Source: Phocoena phocoena (Eukaryota > Chordata > Mammalia > Artiodactyla > Phocoenidae). From it: DNA of 64,000 nt. The notes below the pieces were generated by a model, which was not told the DNA's origin, made no database searches, and saw only the letters and a list, made by a program, of their open reading frames with translations. The stretch covers positions 5,592,881 through 5,656,880 of the forward strand of contig NC_089223.1 in the NCBI RefSeq assembly GCF_963924675.1, read 5' to 3'. The position numbers and the translations under genes are program-made. The first letter of the stretch is position 1. Each line of letters begins with the position of its first letter. This document shows, one piece after another, positions 48,901-60,170 of this stretch.

Positions 48901-49917
48901 TGTGTCTTTTGGTGGGAGCACTTAGTCCATTTACATTTAAGGTAATTATCGATATGTATGTTCCTATTCCCATTTCCATAATTGTTTGGGGTTCGTTATT
49001 GTAGGTCTTTTCCTTCTCTTGTGTTTGTTGCCTAGAGAAGTTCCTTTACCAGTTGTTGTAAAGCTGGTTTGGTGATGCTGAACTCTCTCAGCTTTTGCTT
49101 GTCTGTAAAGATTTTAATTTCTCCATCAAATCTGAATGAGATCTTTGCTGGGTAGAGTAATCTTGGTTGCAGGTTTTTCTCCTTCATCACTTTAAATATG
49201 TCCTGCCAGTCCCTTCTGGCTTGCAGAGTTTCTGCTGAAAGATCAGCTGTTAACCTTATGGGGATTCCCTTGTATGTTATTTTTCTCTTGCTGCTTTTAA
49301 TATGTTTTCTTTGTATTTAATTTTTGACAGTTTGATTAATATGTGTCTTGGCATATTTCTCCTTGGATTTATCCTGTATGGGACTCTCTGTGCTTCCTGG
49401 ACTTCATTAACTATTTCCTTTTCCATATTAGGGAAGTTTTCAACTATAATCTCTTCAAATATTTTCTCAGTCCCTTTCTTTTTCTCTTCTTCTTCTGGAA
49501 CCCCTATAATTTGAATGTTGGTGCTTTCATGTTGTCCCAGAGGTCTCTGAGACTGTCCTCAGTTCTTTTCTTTCTTTTTTCTTTATTCTGCTCTGCAGTA
49601 GTTATTTCCACTATTTTATCTTCCAGGTCACTTATCCGTTCTTCTGCCTCAGTTATTCTGCTATTGATCCCATCTAGAGTATTTGTAAGTTCATTTATTG
49701 TGTTGTTCATCATTGTATGTTTCATCTTTAGTTCTTCTAGGTCCTTGTTAAATGTTTCTTGCATTGTGTCTATTCTATTTCCAAGATTTTGGATCATCTT
49801 TAGTATCATTATTCTGAATTCTTTTTCAGGTAGACTGCCTATTTCCTCTTCATTTGTGAGGCGTGGTGGGTTTTTATCTTGCTCCTTCAACTGCTGTGTG
49901 TTTTTCTGTCTTCTCAT
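48901..49917 (-). pseudogene. L1 ORF1, frameshifted
   Basis: The open part runs from the ATG at 49917 to 49504 (137 codons). It starts MRRQKNTQQLKEQDKN, followed by a long coiled coil (MNNTINELTNTLDGINSRITEAEERISDLE within 49720-49610). The frame breaks in the RRM region; RRM and C-terminal codons continue in other frames to about 48910. It has the same family layout as 1859-2418. Confidence 0.85.
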
Positions 49918-50454
49918 TTTGCTTATCTTACTGTGTTTGGGGTCTCCTTTTTGCAGGCTGCAGGTTCGTAGTTCCCATTGTTTTTGGTGTCTGTCCCCAG
50001 TGGCTAAGGTTGGTTCAGTGGGTTGTGTAGGCTTCCTGGTGGAGGGGACTAGTGCCTGTGTTCTGGTGGATGAGGCTGGATCTTGTCTTTCTGGTGGGCA
50101 GGTCCCCGTCTGGTGGTGTGTTTTGGGGTGTCTGTGGACTTATTATGATTTTAGGCAGCCTCTGAGCTAATGGGTGGGGTTGTGTTCCTGTCTTGCTAGT
50201 TGTTTGGCATAGGGTGTCCAGCACTGTAGCTTGCTGGTTGTTGAGTGAAGCTGGGTGCTGGTGTTGAGATGGAGATCTCTGGGAGATTTTCGCCGTTTGC
50301 TATTATGTGGAGCTGGGAGGTCTCTTGTGGACCAGTGTCCTGAAGTTGGCTCTCCCACCTCAGAGGCACAGCACTGACTCCTGGCTGCAGCACCAAGAGC
50401 CTTTCATCCACACGGCTCAGAATAAAAGGGAGAAAAAGTAGAAAGAAAGAATTA

Positions 50455-50545
50455 GTAGAAGAAGAAAGAAAGAAAGAAAGGAGGGGGGGGGAGGGAGGGA
50501 GGAAGGGAGGAAGGAAGGAGGGAAGGAAGGTAAAAAAGAAAGAAG
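50455..50545. repeat. Polypurine simple repeat (GAAA/GGGA/GGAA)n
   Basis: About 90 bases of nearly pure purine on the plus strand, inside the L1 5' UTR. May form triplex or be length-variable. Confidence 0.9.
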
Positions 50546-51087
50546 ATAAAGTAAAATAAAATAAAGTAAGATAAATATAATAAAGTTATTAAAATAAAAA
50601 AATAATTTTTAAGAAAAAAATTTAAAAAAAACAAAAACGGACGGATAGAATCCTAGGACAAATGGTGGAAACAAAGCTATACAGACAAAATCTCATACAG
50701 AAGCATGCACATACACACTCACAAAAAGAGGAAAAGGAGAAAAAATCATAAATCTTGCTCTCAAAATCCACCTCCTCAATTTGGGATGATTCGTTGTCTA
50801 TTCATGTATTCCACAGACGCAGGGTACATCAAGTTGATGGTGGAGCTTTAATCCGCTGCTCCTGAGGCTGCTGGGAGAGATTTCCCTTTCTCTTCTTTGT
50901 TCGTAAAGCTCCCGGGTCTCAGCTCTGGATTTGGCCCCGCCTCTGCGTGTAGGTCGCCTGAGGGCGTCTGTTCTTCACTCAGACAGGACGGGGTTAAAGG
51001 AGCCGCTGATTCGGGGACTCTGGCTCACTCAGGCCTGGGGGGAGGGAGGGGCACGCAGTGAGGGGCGGGCCTGCGGCAGCAGAGGCC

Positions 51088-51153
51088 GGCGTGACGTTGC
51101 ACCAGCGTGAGGCGCCGGCTGGCGTGACGTTGCAGCAGCCTGAGGCGCGCCGT
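51088..51153 (-). repeat. 33-bp tandem repeat in the L1 5' UTR
   Basis: GGCGTGACGTTGCACCAGCG starts at 51088 and GGCGTGACGTTGCAGCAGCC at 51121, with only a few differences across the 33-bp units. Each contains TGACGTT. Confidence 0.85.
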
Positions 51154-52030
51154 GCGTTCTCCCGGGGAAGCTGTTCCTGGGTCCCGGGACCCTGTCAGTG
51201 GCGGGCGGCACAGGCTCCCGGAAGGGGGTGTGGATAGTGACCTGTGCTCGCACAAAGGCTTCTTGGTGGCGGCAGCAGCAGCCTTAGCGTCTCATGCCCG
51301 TCTCTGGGGTCCGCGCTTTTAGCCGCGGCTCGCGCCCGTCTCTGGAGCTCCTTTAAGCAGCGCTCTGAATCCCCTCTCCTCTTGCACCAGGAAACAAAGA
51401 GGTAAGAAAAAGTCTCTTGCCTCTTCGTCAGGTCCAGGCTTTTCCCTGGACTCCCTCCCGGCTAGCTGTGGCGCACTAACCCCCTGCAGGCTGTGTTCAC
51501 GCCGCCAACCCCAGTCCTCTCCCTGCGCTCCGACCGAAGCCCGAGCCTCAGCTCCCAGCCCCGCCCGCCCGGGCGGGTGAGCAGACAAGCCTCTCGGGCT
51601 GGTGAGTGCTCGTCGGCACATATCCTCTGTGCGGGAATCGCCCTGCTTTGCCCTCCGCACCCCTGTTGCTGTGCTCTCCTCCGCGGTCCCAAAGCTCCCC
51701 CCCGCCGCCACCCGCAGTCTCCGCCCGCGAAGGGGCTCCTAGTGTGTGGAAACTTTTCCTCCTTCACAGCTCCCTCCCACTGGTGCAGGTCCCGTCCCTG
51801 TTCTTTTGTCTCTGTTTATTCTTTTTTCTTTTGCCCTACCCAGGTACGTGGGGTGGGGGGTGGGGTTTCTTGCCTTTTGGGAGGTCTGAGGTCTTCTGCC
51901 AGCGTTCAGTAGGTGTTCTGTAGGAGTTGTTCCACGTGTAGATGTATTTCTGGTGTATCTGTGGGGAGGAAGGTGATCTCCGCGTCTTACTCTTCCGCCA
52001 TCTTCCCAAACTGTTTTTAAGGGGGCCTTT

Positions 52031-54669
52031 AAACTTAAATAACCATAACCTGGTATTACCCATATAAATCAATCCCCTAACTGAAGGATAGTCCCTCCTA
52101 ATAATCAGGAGGTTATGGTTTTTGACTGAAATTTAGATCGTTGCTCTGATTGAGCTTGAGTACTTTTAAAGAAACTTTATATTTATGGCCAAGGTCAAAG
52201 CAAATATTGATTGACCAAGTGAGGGACTCCCATCTAGTAATATTAGTCACCCCCAAAGAATTGTACCTTCTTTCCTCAAGAATCAACTTCCTAAGGGCAA
52301 TCCAATCAGCGCCTTGGAGTGGATCAATCCACCAAAGCAAACCAAAGTACTGCACATAGGTAATCATGCATAATCCCGAAAATTGGATTGATTTTTAAAC
52401 TCTACATAGATTGTGCCCATTATAGAAAAACATTTAACATGAAAAAGTCCAAGAAATCAAGAAAACACTATAAATAATCATAAGGGGCAGGTCCAGCATC
52501 TTAGGATAGCTGTCGACTTCCAATGTCAGATTCTTCCCACCCTGGTGCTGGTGTTATTTCTTCTCTGTTTGAATGTTGTTTTAAGGTGAACTTGAAGTCA
52601 ACAGTCCTCTCTATAAACCATTCCCGTTCAGGGCCCCCTTTTGAGTGGGAAATATAAATCCAAGAATCAGTTCCCTTCAGTTTTGCTGCCCATGAGCTAG
52701 TTTACAGTACCTGATAAGGGTCCTTCTATCTAGGTTGGAGAGAGTCCTTTAAATGATTTCTTTTCCAGTATGCATAATCTCCTGGTTTCATGTCCTGGGG
52801 CATCTGATCTTCATTCAAAAATAGATTACTGTGATAAGCTTCAGAACAAGCTTAGAATGTCCTTTTAATAATTCAATTAAACCTTACAATAATGCAACAT
52901 AGTAACATGGAACCATCTGGGAAGGGAGTCTCAGGCAGTAAATACAAAACCTCAAAGACCATTAGCAACACTAGAATTTAATATCCACTGGAACATATTT
53001 TTTTTTCCTCTAAAATTACCCTCATTTCTACCAACTATAGCCAAATTGAGACTAATTTGCTTGCAAAATAAGTCTGGTCTCAATAAACTTGGCCTGATTG
53101 TTTACATAGTGTAGATATGATCACATAGGCCCTTTCAAATTGTTTTGCTGTAACTTTTCACAAGGAATCTCAGGCTGAACTTTTAAAAGACCTATTAAGG
53201 CCCAAAAAAGTCACACCAAGTAGTTGCCATCAGATTCACCTGTAATACCTATAAATTTGGGTAAATTCTTCTCTTCTTGAGGTTCAAAATATCTTGAGGT
53301 TCCTGTACCTGCCAGAAAGTGGCCTTCTTTATTCACCTGATAATGTTACTGGGAACCCCGTAACAAGGTACCAGGATGTTTTTCCAATGAGCATTCTGGG
53401 TCCATAAAGTCCACCTTAGTTCTTTAAAGCTGTCTGCTCGTATCTGAGTCTATGCATATTCTCAATATTGATATTCCAGTCAAAGCCATGGTAATGTAAC
53501 CAATGTTTCCAATTATGTTTTGTATAAGGAGAACAGATTCTTTTGAATTTATGCAAATATATATATTGCCATGAAAATAAGAATACTCACGAAGAGTTTC
53601 CAAATTCTGGAGGGATCAGGTAGAGAGAAAAGGTAAATGTTTCAATTCTGCTTACAAAGGCACAATTTACCAAAATGCTGTAAGTCATTGATAGCTTAAG
53701 GGGAAATGTTTCCCTAAGTCTGGAAAACAAAGATTAAAAACCAGTAGTGTTTTAGACAAAAAGTCATAAAAAATGTCATTCACCCCTATGCAACTAATTC
53801 TTGTTGATCTTGATCTTCTGTTAACAGTTTTACAAAGCTATCAGATTTTCAATTAGAATTTTGCAATTTTTTTACCCAGCTCAGTGGCATGGTCTGAAAG
53901 TTATCAGAAATCTGTACTTGTCATAAAGTCCCTTCTATGAAACTTCTTGAAGATGAAGCACATTTTATAAAAGCATCAGAGTAAAATAATAACTGTCTAT
54001 AAATAACAAATAACTAGAAAGGTACAGCTAAAGACCTAGTTACAATGCAATTGTCAAAGAAGTTTGGTTATTTAGTGACATAAAATATTTTAAAATAATA
54101 ACTAGAATTATGACTGATAACATACCAGGACATATTCAAATTTTAGAAATTTCATATAATTTTCAAAACATTTATATTAATAACATTTACCCATACAATA
54201 TAAACTAATAAGGTTTATTACCACTCATTTAACAATGCTTCACATGTAATTTAACATACCAAATAAGCCTAATTAGTCTAGTATGTCTCTTCGAGATATT
54301 TCAGGCCCTCTGAAACATCTCAAAGTTCCCCAGAGGTCAATAGAACTTTATTTAGAATTTGATTTGAAGAAGTTCATCAGAGATTCTAAAGGGTTTAAAA
54401 CACTTGGTCAAAGGATCCATAGGTCACTGTGAAGCAATACTATTCACTTAACCAAGTCACAATAAAATATTTCAAAGGAAATTGCAGAAAGTTACAACAG
54501 GTTACTTAAAAGATAAAGACACTTTACAATCTGTTATCAAAAGCAGATCAAAATTCCCATAAAACTTTGCCCACTTAACAGAGAAAAGCAAATTCCATTT
54601 TTGCACCAGCTTACTTTTAATATTAAAATTCATTCACTCAAATTCATTCCAGTCTTTGCCCATCCTGAG
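52031..54669 (-). pseudogene. ERV internal region, decayed (pol/env side)
   Basis: Continues the ERV after the L1. An 84-codon open frame at 52113-52367 (minus) includes WWIDPLQGADWIALRKL and may be env-derived. The rest has no readable frame and is AT-rich. Assigned by position between the two LTRs. Confidence 0.45.
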
Positions 54670-55082
54670 TGTGGTGCTTCAAAGACAAAGGACAACGCTG
54701 CCTGAAAAACTTGCAGCGTTACACCCCCTACCAGGCTCTTACTTGCCCTCCCTGCCATGTTGCCATAGTTACGAAATTCCTGAGCCCACCTGGGCAATGC
54801 CTACCTGGGGATGGGACCTATCCCAAATAAGGAAAGACATCTGCCCAGTCCCACTCCCATCCTATAGAAGGAAGGTATATGTGCCTTGACCAATCAGTAA
54901 ACGAAATTTTCACCTCGGACCATTCCTTTGTTTTCTGGCTATAAAAACTGAACAATAGCACATGTTCGGGCTCGACTCTCTCACACTACAAGGTAGTCAG
55001 CCTGCTGTTCTGGCGGCGACCCTTCCCTCTAATAAATTCTATCTTCTTTACACTCCGCCTTAGGTCTGGAAATTCTTTTCCA
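54670..55082 (+). mobile_element. ERV1-type LTR in plus orientation, inserted in the ERV
   Basis: A compact LTR layout: CCAAT at 54890-54894, TATAAAA at 54950-54956, AATAAA at 55031-55036, then a TCTTCTTTACACTCC-type GT/T-rich region ending in CA near 55082. A GC hairpin (AACGCTGC at 54694-54701 with GCAGCGTT at 54713-54720) lies in U3. 'TGGCGTTTGGACCA' two bases beyond the end could be a primer-binding-site start, in which case a little internal sequence follows. Left end approximate. Confidence 0.72.
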
Positions 55083-56937
55083 ACTGGCGTTTGGACCACT
55101 GATCACATAAAAAACTCTTTCCTCAGGGTTTCATTTCCACAAATATTCTATAACTTCCTTTTTTACCTTCAGATTTTGTTCTATGCTTTCTGTCTCTCTT
55201 TTAAACTCTCTTTAGGATAAATTTATTTTCTTTTCCCTTAACAAAATGCATTTCCATTCCTTACACCTTCTTTTTTCTTGCATAAAAGATATTTTCCTTA
55301 TTAATTTCAGTAGTTTTAATTTTAATTACATATACTACTTAGAATTCTCAACTCTCAAAAAATCTTAATTTCTAGTGAAAACTAAGTAAGCCGTTACAAA
55401 CTGTCTTTTACTTTAGCATTCTGTAGATTGGCAAACTTATAAATACATTTAAAATTCCTAAAAATGTGTGCTTTCTTATAGAAAATGTCTCACTGTGGCA
55501 CCAAACATATTTATTAATAGTCTTCAATATCTTTAACTTCTCTGTACAAGAAAATCTATGTTCAGTAATTAATGTTTTGGTATATTATTTTATTTGTGAA
55601 TGATCTAGATAGTCAATAAACTTACATCATTTAACTTAATTTAGAAAAACTCTAAAGTTTCAAGTTAAAAAAGTATGGAGAAACTATTTTTAAGTAGACA
55701 TACCATAAAACATAATTATCCTAGAGTTCACCTAAAAACTCTTATTTCATTTACATTTAATTTACTTACGAAAATTTTGTCATATCAAGCTACTTTTTTG
55801 CTGACAAATTTTGTAACAGAGATAACATGAACTTATTTGACTTTTATTAAACCTAAGTACAATGAAAGTATTATACTTAATGTTGATGACCCTAAAAACA
55901 TGTCTGTACTAATTAAACCAAACTTTAACACTGAATATTAATTTAATACTATTTCCCAGATCATGTGAACCTGAAATCATTAGGGTTATTTTCTTTTATA
56001 TTTTCTGAGAATTTATATAAGTGCTTAATTTCCTTTAAGCCAATTAAATATATTTATTCATTGTAAATAATTTACAAATTAATTTTGGCAATGTCATCTG
56101 AAGGTAGCAACATATATTTACAGTGTTCATACATAGACACACATATATCCAGATAGACTCAGAGATCTCATAGTTTCAGTTTAAAACTTAATCATGAATC
56201 AGGTATTAAAATATAAAACTCACTGGTTTATAAATACCAGTTGGAATAAATTAAGTTTATGCTGGAACTTTAAAGGGCCTCTTTCTCTTTTTTTTTTTGT
56301 TAGTCTCAGGAATTGGTCTAGATAAGAGTTCTCTGACCTAGTAGAACATTTACATCTCAAAGGCACAGGCAGAGAAATGCAAACTGCTCCTAGAGGGACT
56401 TTTGTTCCCTTAGGATCAGAATTTTGAAAAGATGTTTTGTCAGGCTGGCTTTCTCTAACTGCAAATGCAAAACCCAGTTTTGGAATGTCAAAAGATCCCT
56501 ATCTTGGCCATTTCAGGGTGAGATTTCCTTAGTCCCCAATTAAATAAGTACTTGCAAGTATGAGTTTGTATGTACATAAATCCAGCAGGGGTATTAGCTG
56601 GCGGTTATTTGGTGCCTCTTCTTCTTCTGTTTTGATGGCTTTGTTTCCCATTTCAGGGTCAGTTTTTTGGCATAAAATTAATATTGAAAACTGTGTGGTG
56701 GGCTGGTGAGCTGCTTGTGAGCTTACTTCCTCTAGGTGGCACCCTAGAGTCGTTTCGGCTCTTCTAGGTGTCTCAGTTTCTCGGTCTGGCAGTCTAAAAC
56801 TGCTGTGGGTGCTGGGAGGACTGGATGGCCAATCCTTATGTGTGCATCCCCAGATGAGCGAATTTTTTAATTAATGAGTGGGTTTCCCTATAAGACTGCT
56901 GCACAGTATGAGGACTCACTTCCACTACTCCTGTAAG
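55083..56937 (-). pseudogene. ERV internal region, decayed (gag/pol side)
   Basis: AT-rich, no open frame of note. The minus strand near 56700-56900 reads like retroviral leader or gag sequence. Assigned by position only. Confidence 0.4.
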
Positions 56938-57359
56938 TGAAATGCCCACGGTCGCGAGACCCCTCCACAAGACCACCAGAGACAAGAGTCAAAGCCAAAC
57001 GGCAAGGGTCATTTATTGCAGGTTCGAACCTGGACCTCCGCGCACTCGTTGCCGGTGACGCTAAGAGGTCCCGATGGAGTTTAGTACAGCTCTTTTATAG
57101 ACAGGTACAGACAAGCTCGGGACCTTCTGCGGGGCTTTCCAGGGGTGGGGAGTACTGATTGGCTAACTTTTAAACAAAGACACTAGTCACTGATTGGTTA
57201 ACTTTTAAACAAAGACACTAGTCACCATCTGATTGGTTGGATGGTTGCAAAAGGGGGTTCAGCAAGCATAGTTACAGCAGCTAGAGCGGCTGGTTAAGTT
57301 TCGGTTTCCTGAGGCTTTGTTTTTCAATTAGGAATACTTAAGATGGGGCCATAGTTACA
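56938..57359 (-). mobile_element. Second LTR family, solo-like, minus strand
   Basis: In minus orientation: two 35-bp enhancer repeats (57154-57188 and 57189-57223), each with a CCAAT box, and a third partial CCAAT unit from about 57225; TATAAAAG (plus CTTTTATA at 57092-57099); and AATAAA (plus TTTATT at 57012-57017) in correct order and spacing. It begins TGTAACTATGG and ends near TTTCA. The layout is gammaretrovirus-like. It differs from the host ERV's own LTRs, so it is a separate insertion. Confidence 0.75.
57154..57223 (-). promoter_or_regulatory. LTR U3 tandem enhancer, 35-bp period
   Basis: ACTGATTGGCTAACTTTTAA at 57154 and ACTGATTGGTTAACTTTTAA at 57189, each followed by 'acaaagacactagtc'. 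Each carries an inverted CCAAT box (ATTGG). Confidence 0.9.
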
Positions 57360-57951
57360 AACAGTACAAACAGGAAGATCGATGCAATCCTAGCAGCGGT
57401 ACGGCCTAATGGCAGGGCATCAATTCAGTCCTATTTCTACCAAAGTAGAACATAGCCCTTCATAAGTTTCTCAGTTGCCCGAGAAAGTTGTAGCTGGTTG
57501 GAAGGAGTTGTATCCCTTACCTTCAGAGCTGAAAGCTCTCATATGGCATCTTCACTTTTATTCTGACAAAACCCTGTTACAATAGCCAATTCGAGGAAAG
57601 ACGTCAGGTCAGCCTTTTACGTAATTACCCAGTCCAGACGTCCTCAGTGTCTTTTAACTGAGCAAAGTCTTTCCAGTGCTTTTCATCTGGGGAATCCAGG
57701 TGCCTCTTCTTAAACTTAAGTTCAAGGAAAACCTACTCCTCATAGAGAGAAGTTTAACAACCATTGAATAAAACTAAGGATCGTCAACCAAGACGGGAGA
57801 TCCAAGACCAGGAGAGACTCACCCAACTTCGTCTGGATTCACCAAGGTGATGGACGGGCACAAGGGCCCTTGCTGGTACCAAGGCTCCGGATCTTTGTAG
57901 AGTTCAGGCAAAAGAGAGAAGGATGCTCTTCACGTCACTAGAACTGTCAGC
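57360..57951 (-). other. ERV leader region between the two LTRs
   Basis: Sequence immediately downstream, in minus orientation, of the ERV 5' LTR. It should hold the primer-binding site. I could not match the first bases after the LTR (GCTGACAGTTCTAGTG) to a known tRNA 3' end. Confidence 0.5.
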
Positions 57952-58397
57952 TGAAGGAAATGCACAACTTAAGAGCTGTGAGTTGAGTTTCCTTTAGGGT
58001 CTTACTGAGGACTCTAGCCAGGGAGACAGCTTCCCAGATAGCCCAGAGGATCTGCTCCCAAGAGGTAGGGAAGCGACCAGCCTGTATATGGTTTTGCTTA
58101 GGGAATACATGCAAACACATCTTAGTAAAAGTTACTGCTAGTCAAAGGATCAGATATCTCAGTTAATTATGTTAGTGCTTTTCTATGTATAGGAAAATGC
58201 AAGAATCTGGGTTCATTAATTTTTTTTCCTGAGATATTTCTAACTATCTAAAGGGTTGTTTTTTTCCAAGGCACAGAGGGCCTTATCCCGGTTTACATCC
58301 TGAATTCATTTCAGGGTGCATTTTTTGTCAGTGACTGCAGTGGCTAATGATTTAATCCTTGTAGAACCAGATGGTGAACAAGATTCTTTGTTTTACA
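57952..58397 (-). repeat. ERV 5' LTR
   Basis: Pairs with 43462-43933 (shared blocks listed there). Ends GTTTTACA on the plus strand at 58390-58397. The two LTRs differ by many substitutions and indels, so the provirus is old. Confidence 0.85.
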
Positions 58398-58680
58398 CAT
58401 ACTTTGCTGTTGCAGGCCCATGTTTTCCTCTGGTTACCTCACTTTGGTTCCATATCAAATTATATAGGATGGTGCAAGACTTCAAGTTTATTTGAGGACA
58501 TTAAAAATTTATAACAATTCATCAACCTGTATTCTCTAATCACCATTTCTTACAAAATTCCAAAGACTAACAATAGTTCTAATAAACAAACATAATTTTA
58601 GCATTTTACCCTTACACATTAACCTTTTATTCTGAACAAAGAAGTTTCATGATATTTTATAAAATTGACCTAAAAGACTA
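58398..58680. other. Flank between ERV and SINE, nothing recognised
   Basis: AT-rich, no gene. Confidence 0.6.
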
Positions 58681-58695
58681 GACACACTTATTTTT

Positions 58696-58905
58696 TTTTT
58701 TTTTTTTTTTTTTGCTGTGCGCGGGCCTCTCACTGTTGTGGCCTCTCCCATTGTGGAGCACAGGCTCCGGACGCACAAGCCCAGCGGCCATGGCTCACGG
58801 GCCCAGCCGCTCCGCGGCATGTGGGATCCTCCCGGACTGGGGCACGAACCTGCGTCCCCTGCATCGGCAGGCGGACTCTCAACCACTGCGCCACCAGGGA
58901 AGCCC
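58696..58905 (-). mobile_element. CHR-type SINE with long A tail (youngest-looking)
   Basis: Minus orientation; poly(T) covers about 58691-58713. The perfect 15-bp duplication GACACACTTATTTTT is at 58681-58695 and 58906-58920. Tail length and perfect duplication suggest a recent insertion compared with the other SINEs. Confidence 0.95.
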
Positions 58906-58920
58906 GACACACTTATTTTT

Positions 58921-60170
58921 AAACATGGAGAATTCACTTGAATCAAAAGTACTGTGTGCTTCACTACCCTTTCACAGAATTTAAATATAAAAAATACGCT
59001 TTTTGGAAACATGATGTATTTATCACAACCAAAGAATATCTTCTTTTTTTTCCCTATTGACATTAATCTTTATATTTCCAAAAGTTTTCATTTAAAGATA
59101 GGAATTTTAAAAGCTATGAAATAGCATTTAAGTGTTATTAGATAATAATAGAATTTAGGAATGCAAATTCAGAAGATAAATATTGCATAAAGATAGTGTT
59201 CTGGGTCCTTAAAAGAATGCATTTTCTTCTCTTTCTACAGTGCTATTCCAAAAGGAAATACATAATTAAATTGGTGCTATGCTCACTTGGCCGGGGTTTT
59301 TCCATAATATTCATTTTTCTTTATGAATTTGAGTTATCAAAATTTTTCAAAAAAAGGCCCTTAGTTCTTTGCCTGTAATTGATGTGCTGCCACCAGGAGG
59401 ACTGAAGCTGTGCCTTCACTGTAATCCACTGACAGCACCACCATAAGAATTTTATGTGCTTCCCACTCAAGAATATTAATAAGCAAAAAATAAAGCATAT
59501 AACAATACCCAAATATATCATTTTTTCATAAAACAATACTAAAATATGGAAGTTTCTAAACACACATGATTTCTAATTTAGTATTTTTCTCAATATTACC
59601 AATCTTTGCTAATATAATATTAAATTTTCCAGGCAGAAATAAATCTTACTAATGCAGCATTCTGCAAAGGGTGATATTGTCTTGTTCTGCCCCCTTTAAA
59701 CAAACACGATTGACTGCAACAGCCATTGACATGTGTCCCTGTCTCTGTATTTATGAGATGAGAACCCTATGCTGTGTAGAGTATAATTCACAAGCATAAT
59801 TGAATATCAGACAATACAGAGTGGGGCTGACATTATCTAGAATTCTCCACACTAAGCAAATGATAAAAACTCTAAGATATAATGACTTTCATTCTGGCCT
59901 ACCTTTATTTTCTGTTTTGTTCTCATTTTGGCTGATTCCTAGTTTCTGGGTATAACCTGTTCTTTTGGTGGTTCTCAGAAGAAATTGGGAAACTCCAATT
60001 TAAATGGAGAGCAGGTGTTACAGTGACCTAGGCACATTCAATAAGCTTTCTGGGACTGAGAGTTCTGTCCTTCAATGTGAAAAGGAGAGAAAAAAAAGTC
60101 TTGCCACAAAGCTCCAAATATGTGATCTTGAATGAAGCATAACCATTTCCTTTCTTCAGTCAGAAAGACA
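58921..60170. other. Intergenic DNA, nothing recognised
   Basis: AT-rich. The 80-codon minus frame at 59321-59563 and the others have no features. Confidence 0.55.

Larger units (their letters stand above)
44558..52017 (-). mobile_element. Near full-length L1 (about 7.4 kb), inserted into the ERV
   Basis: In minus orientation it starts GGGAAGATGGCGGAAGAG near 52010, the usual start of cetartiodactyl L1s. Then come a 2.1-kb GC-rich 5' UTR, ORF1, ORF2, and a 3' UTR ending at an A-run near 44558. It is flanked by a perfect 13-bp duplication, TAAGGGGGCCTTT, at 44545-44557 and 52018-52030. It carries a SINE (47361-47575). ORF1 and ORF2 are frameshifted, so it is dead, but it is much better preserved than the other L1s here. 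Confidence 0.96.
49918..52017 (-). promoter_or_regulatory. L1 5' UTR, CpG-rich promoter region
   Basis: The 5' UTR is GC- and CpG-rich from about 50850 to 51830, including a 33-bp tandem pair at 51088-51153 with a TGACGTTG (CRE-like) core in each copy. A purine tract (50455-50545) lies in its downstream part. L1 5' UTRs act as internal pol II promoters and often have antisense activity; activity here is inferred. The open frames found here on both strands follow from GC richness. Confidence 0.65.
43462..58397 (-). mobile_element. Endogenous retrovirus, two LTRs, heavily interrupted and non-functional
   Basis: Two related LTRs in minus orientation bound the element: 3' LTR 43462-43933 and 5' LTR 57952-58397. 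Both begin TGTAAAACAAAGAAT and end near TTCA in minus orientation. A polypurine tract, AAAGGGGGAAAT on the minus strand, directly precedes the 3' LTR (43934-43945). The internal part was later split by an L1 (44558-52017), a plus-strand LTR (54670-55082) and a minus-strand LTR (56938-57359). Once these are discounted, about 5.7 kb of internal sequence remains. No open frame above 90 codons survives in it. No clear target-site duplication remains. Confidence 0.8.

Noticed and set aside
49343..50170. 275-codon plus-strand open frame, Phe/Leu/Ser-rich
   Set aside because: Antisense shadow of L1 ORF1 and 5' UTR; the A-rich L1 sense strand yields long Phe/Leu/Ser-rich frames in reverse.
51025..51912. 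Several 70-139 codon frames on both strands
   Set aside because: GC-rich L1 5' UTR with few stop codons; Pro/Arg/Ser-rich translations in multiple frames.
56938..57359. Treating this LTR as the partner of 57952-58397
   Set aside because: Its start (TGTAACTATGG), enhancer repeats and internal sequence differ from the TGTAAAAC LTRs; the true partner is 43462-43933.
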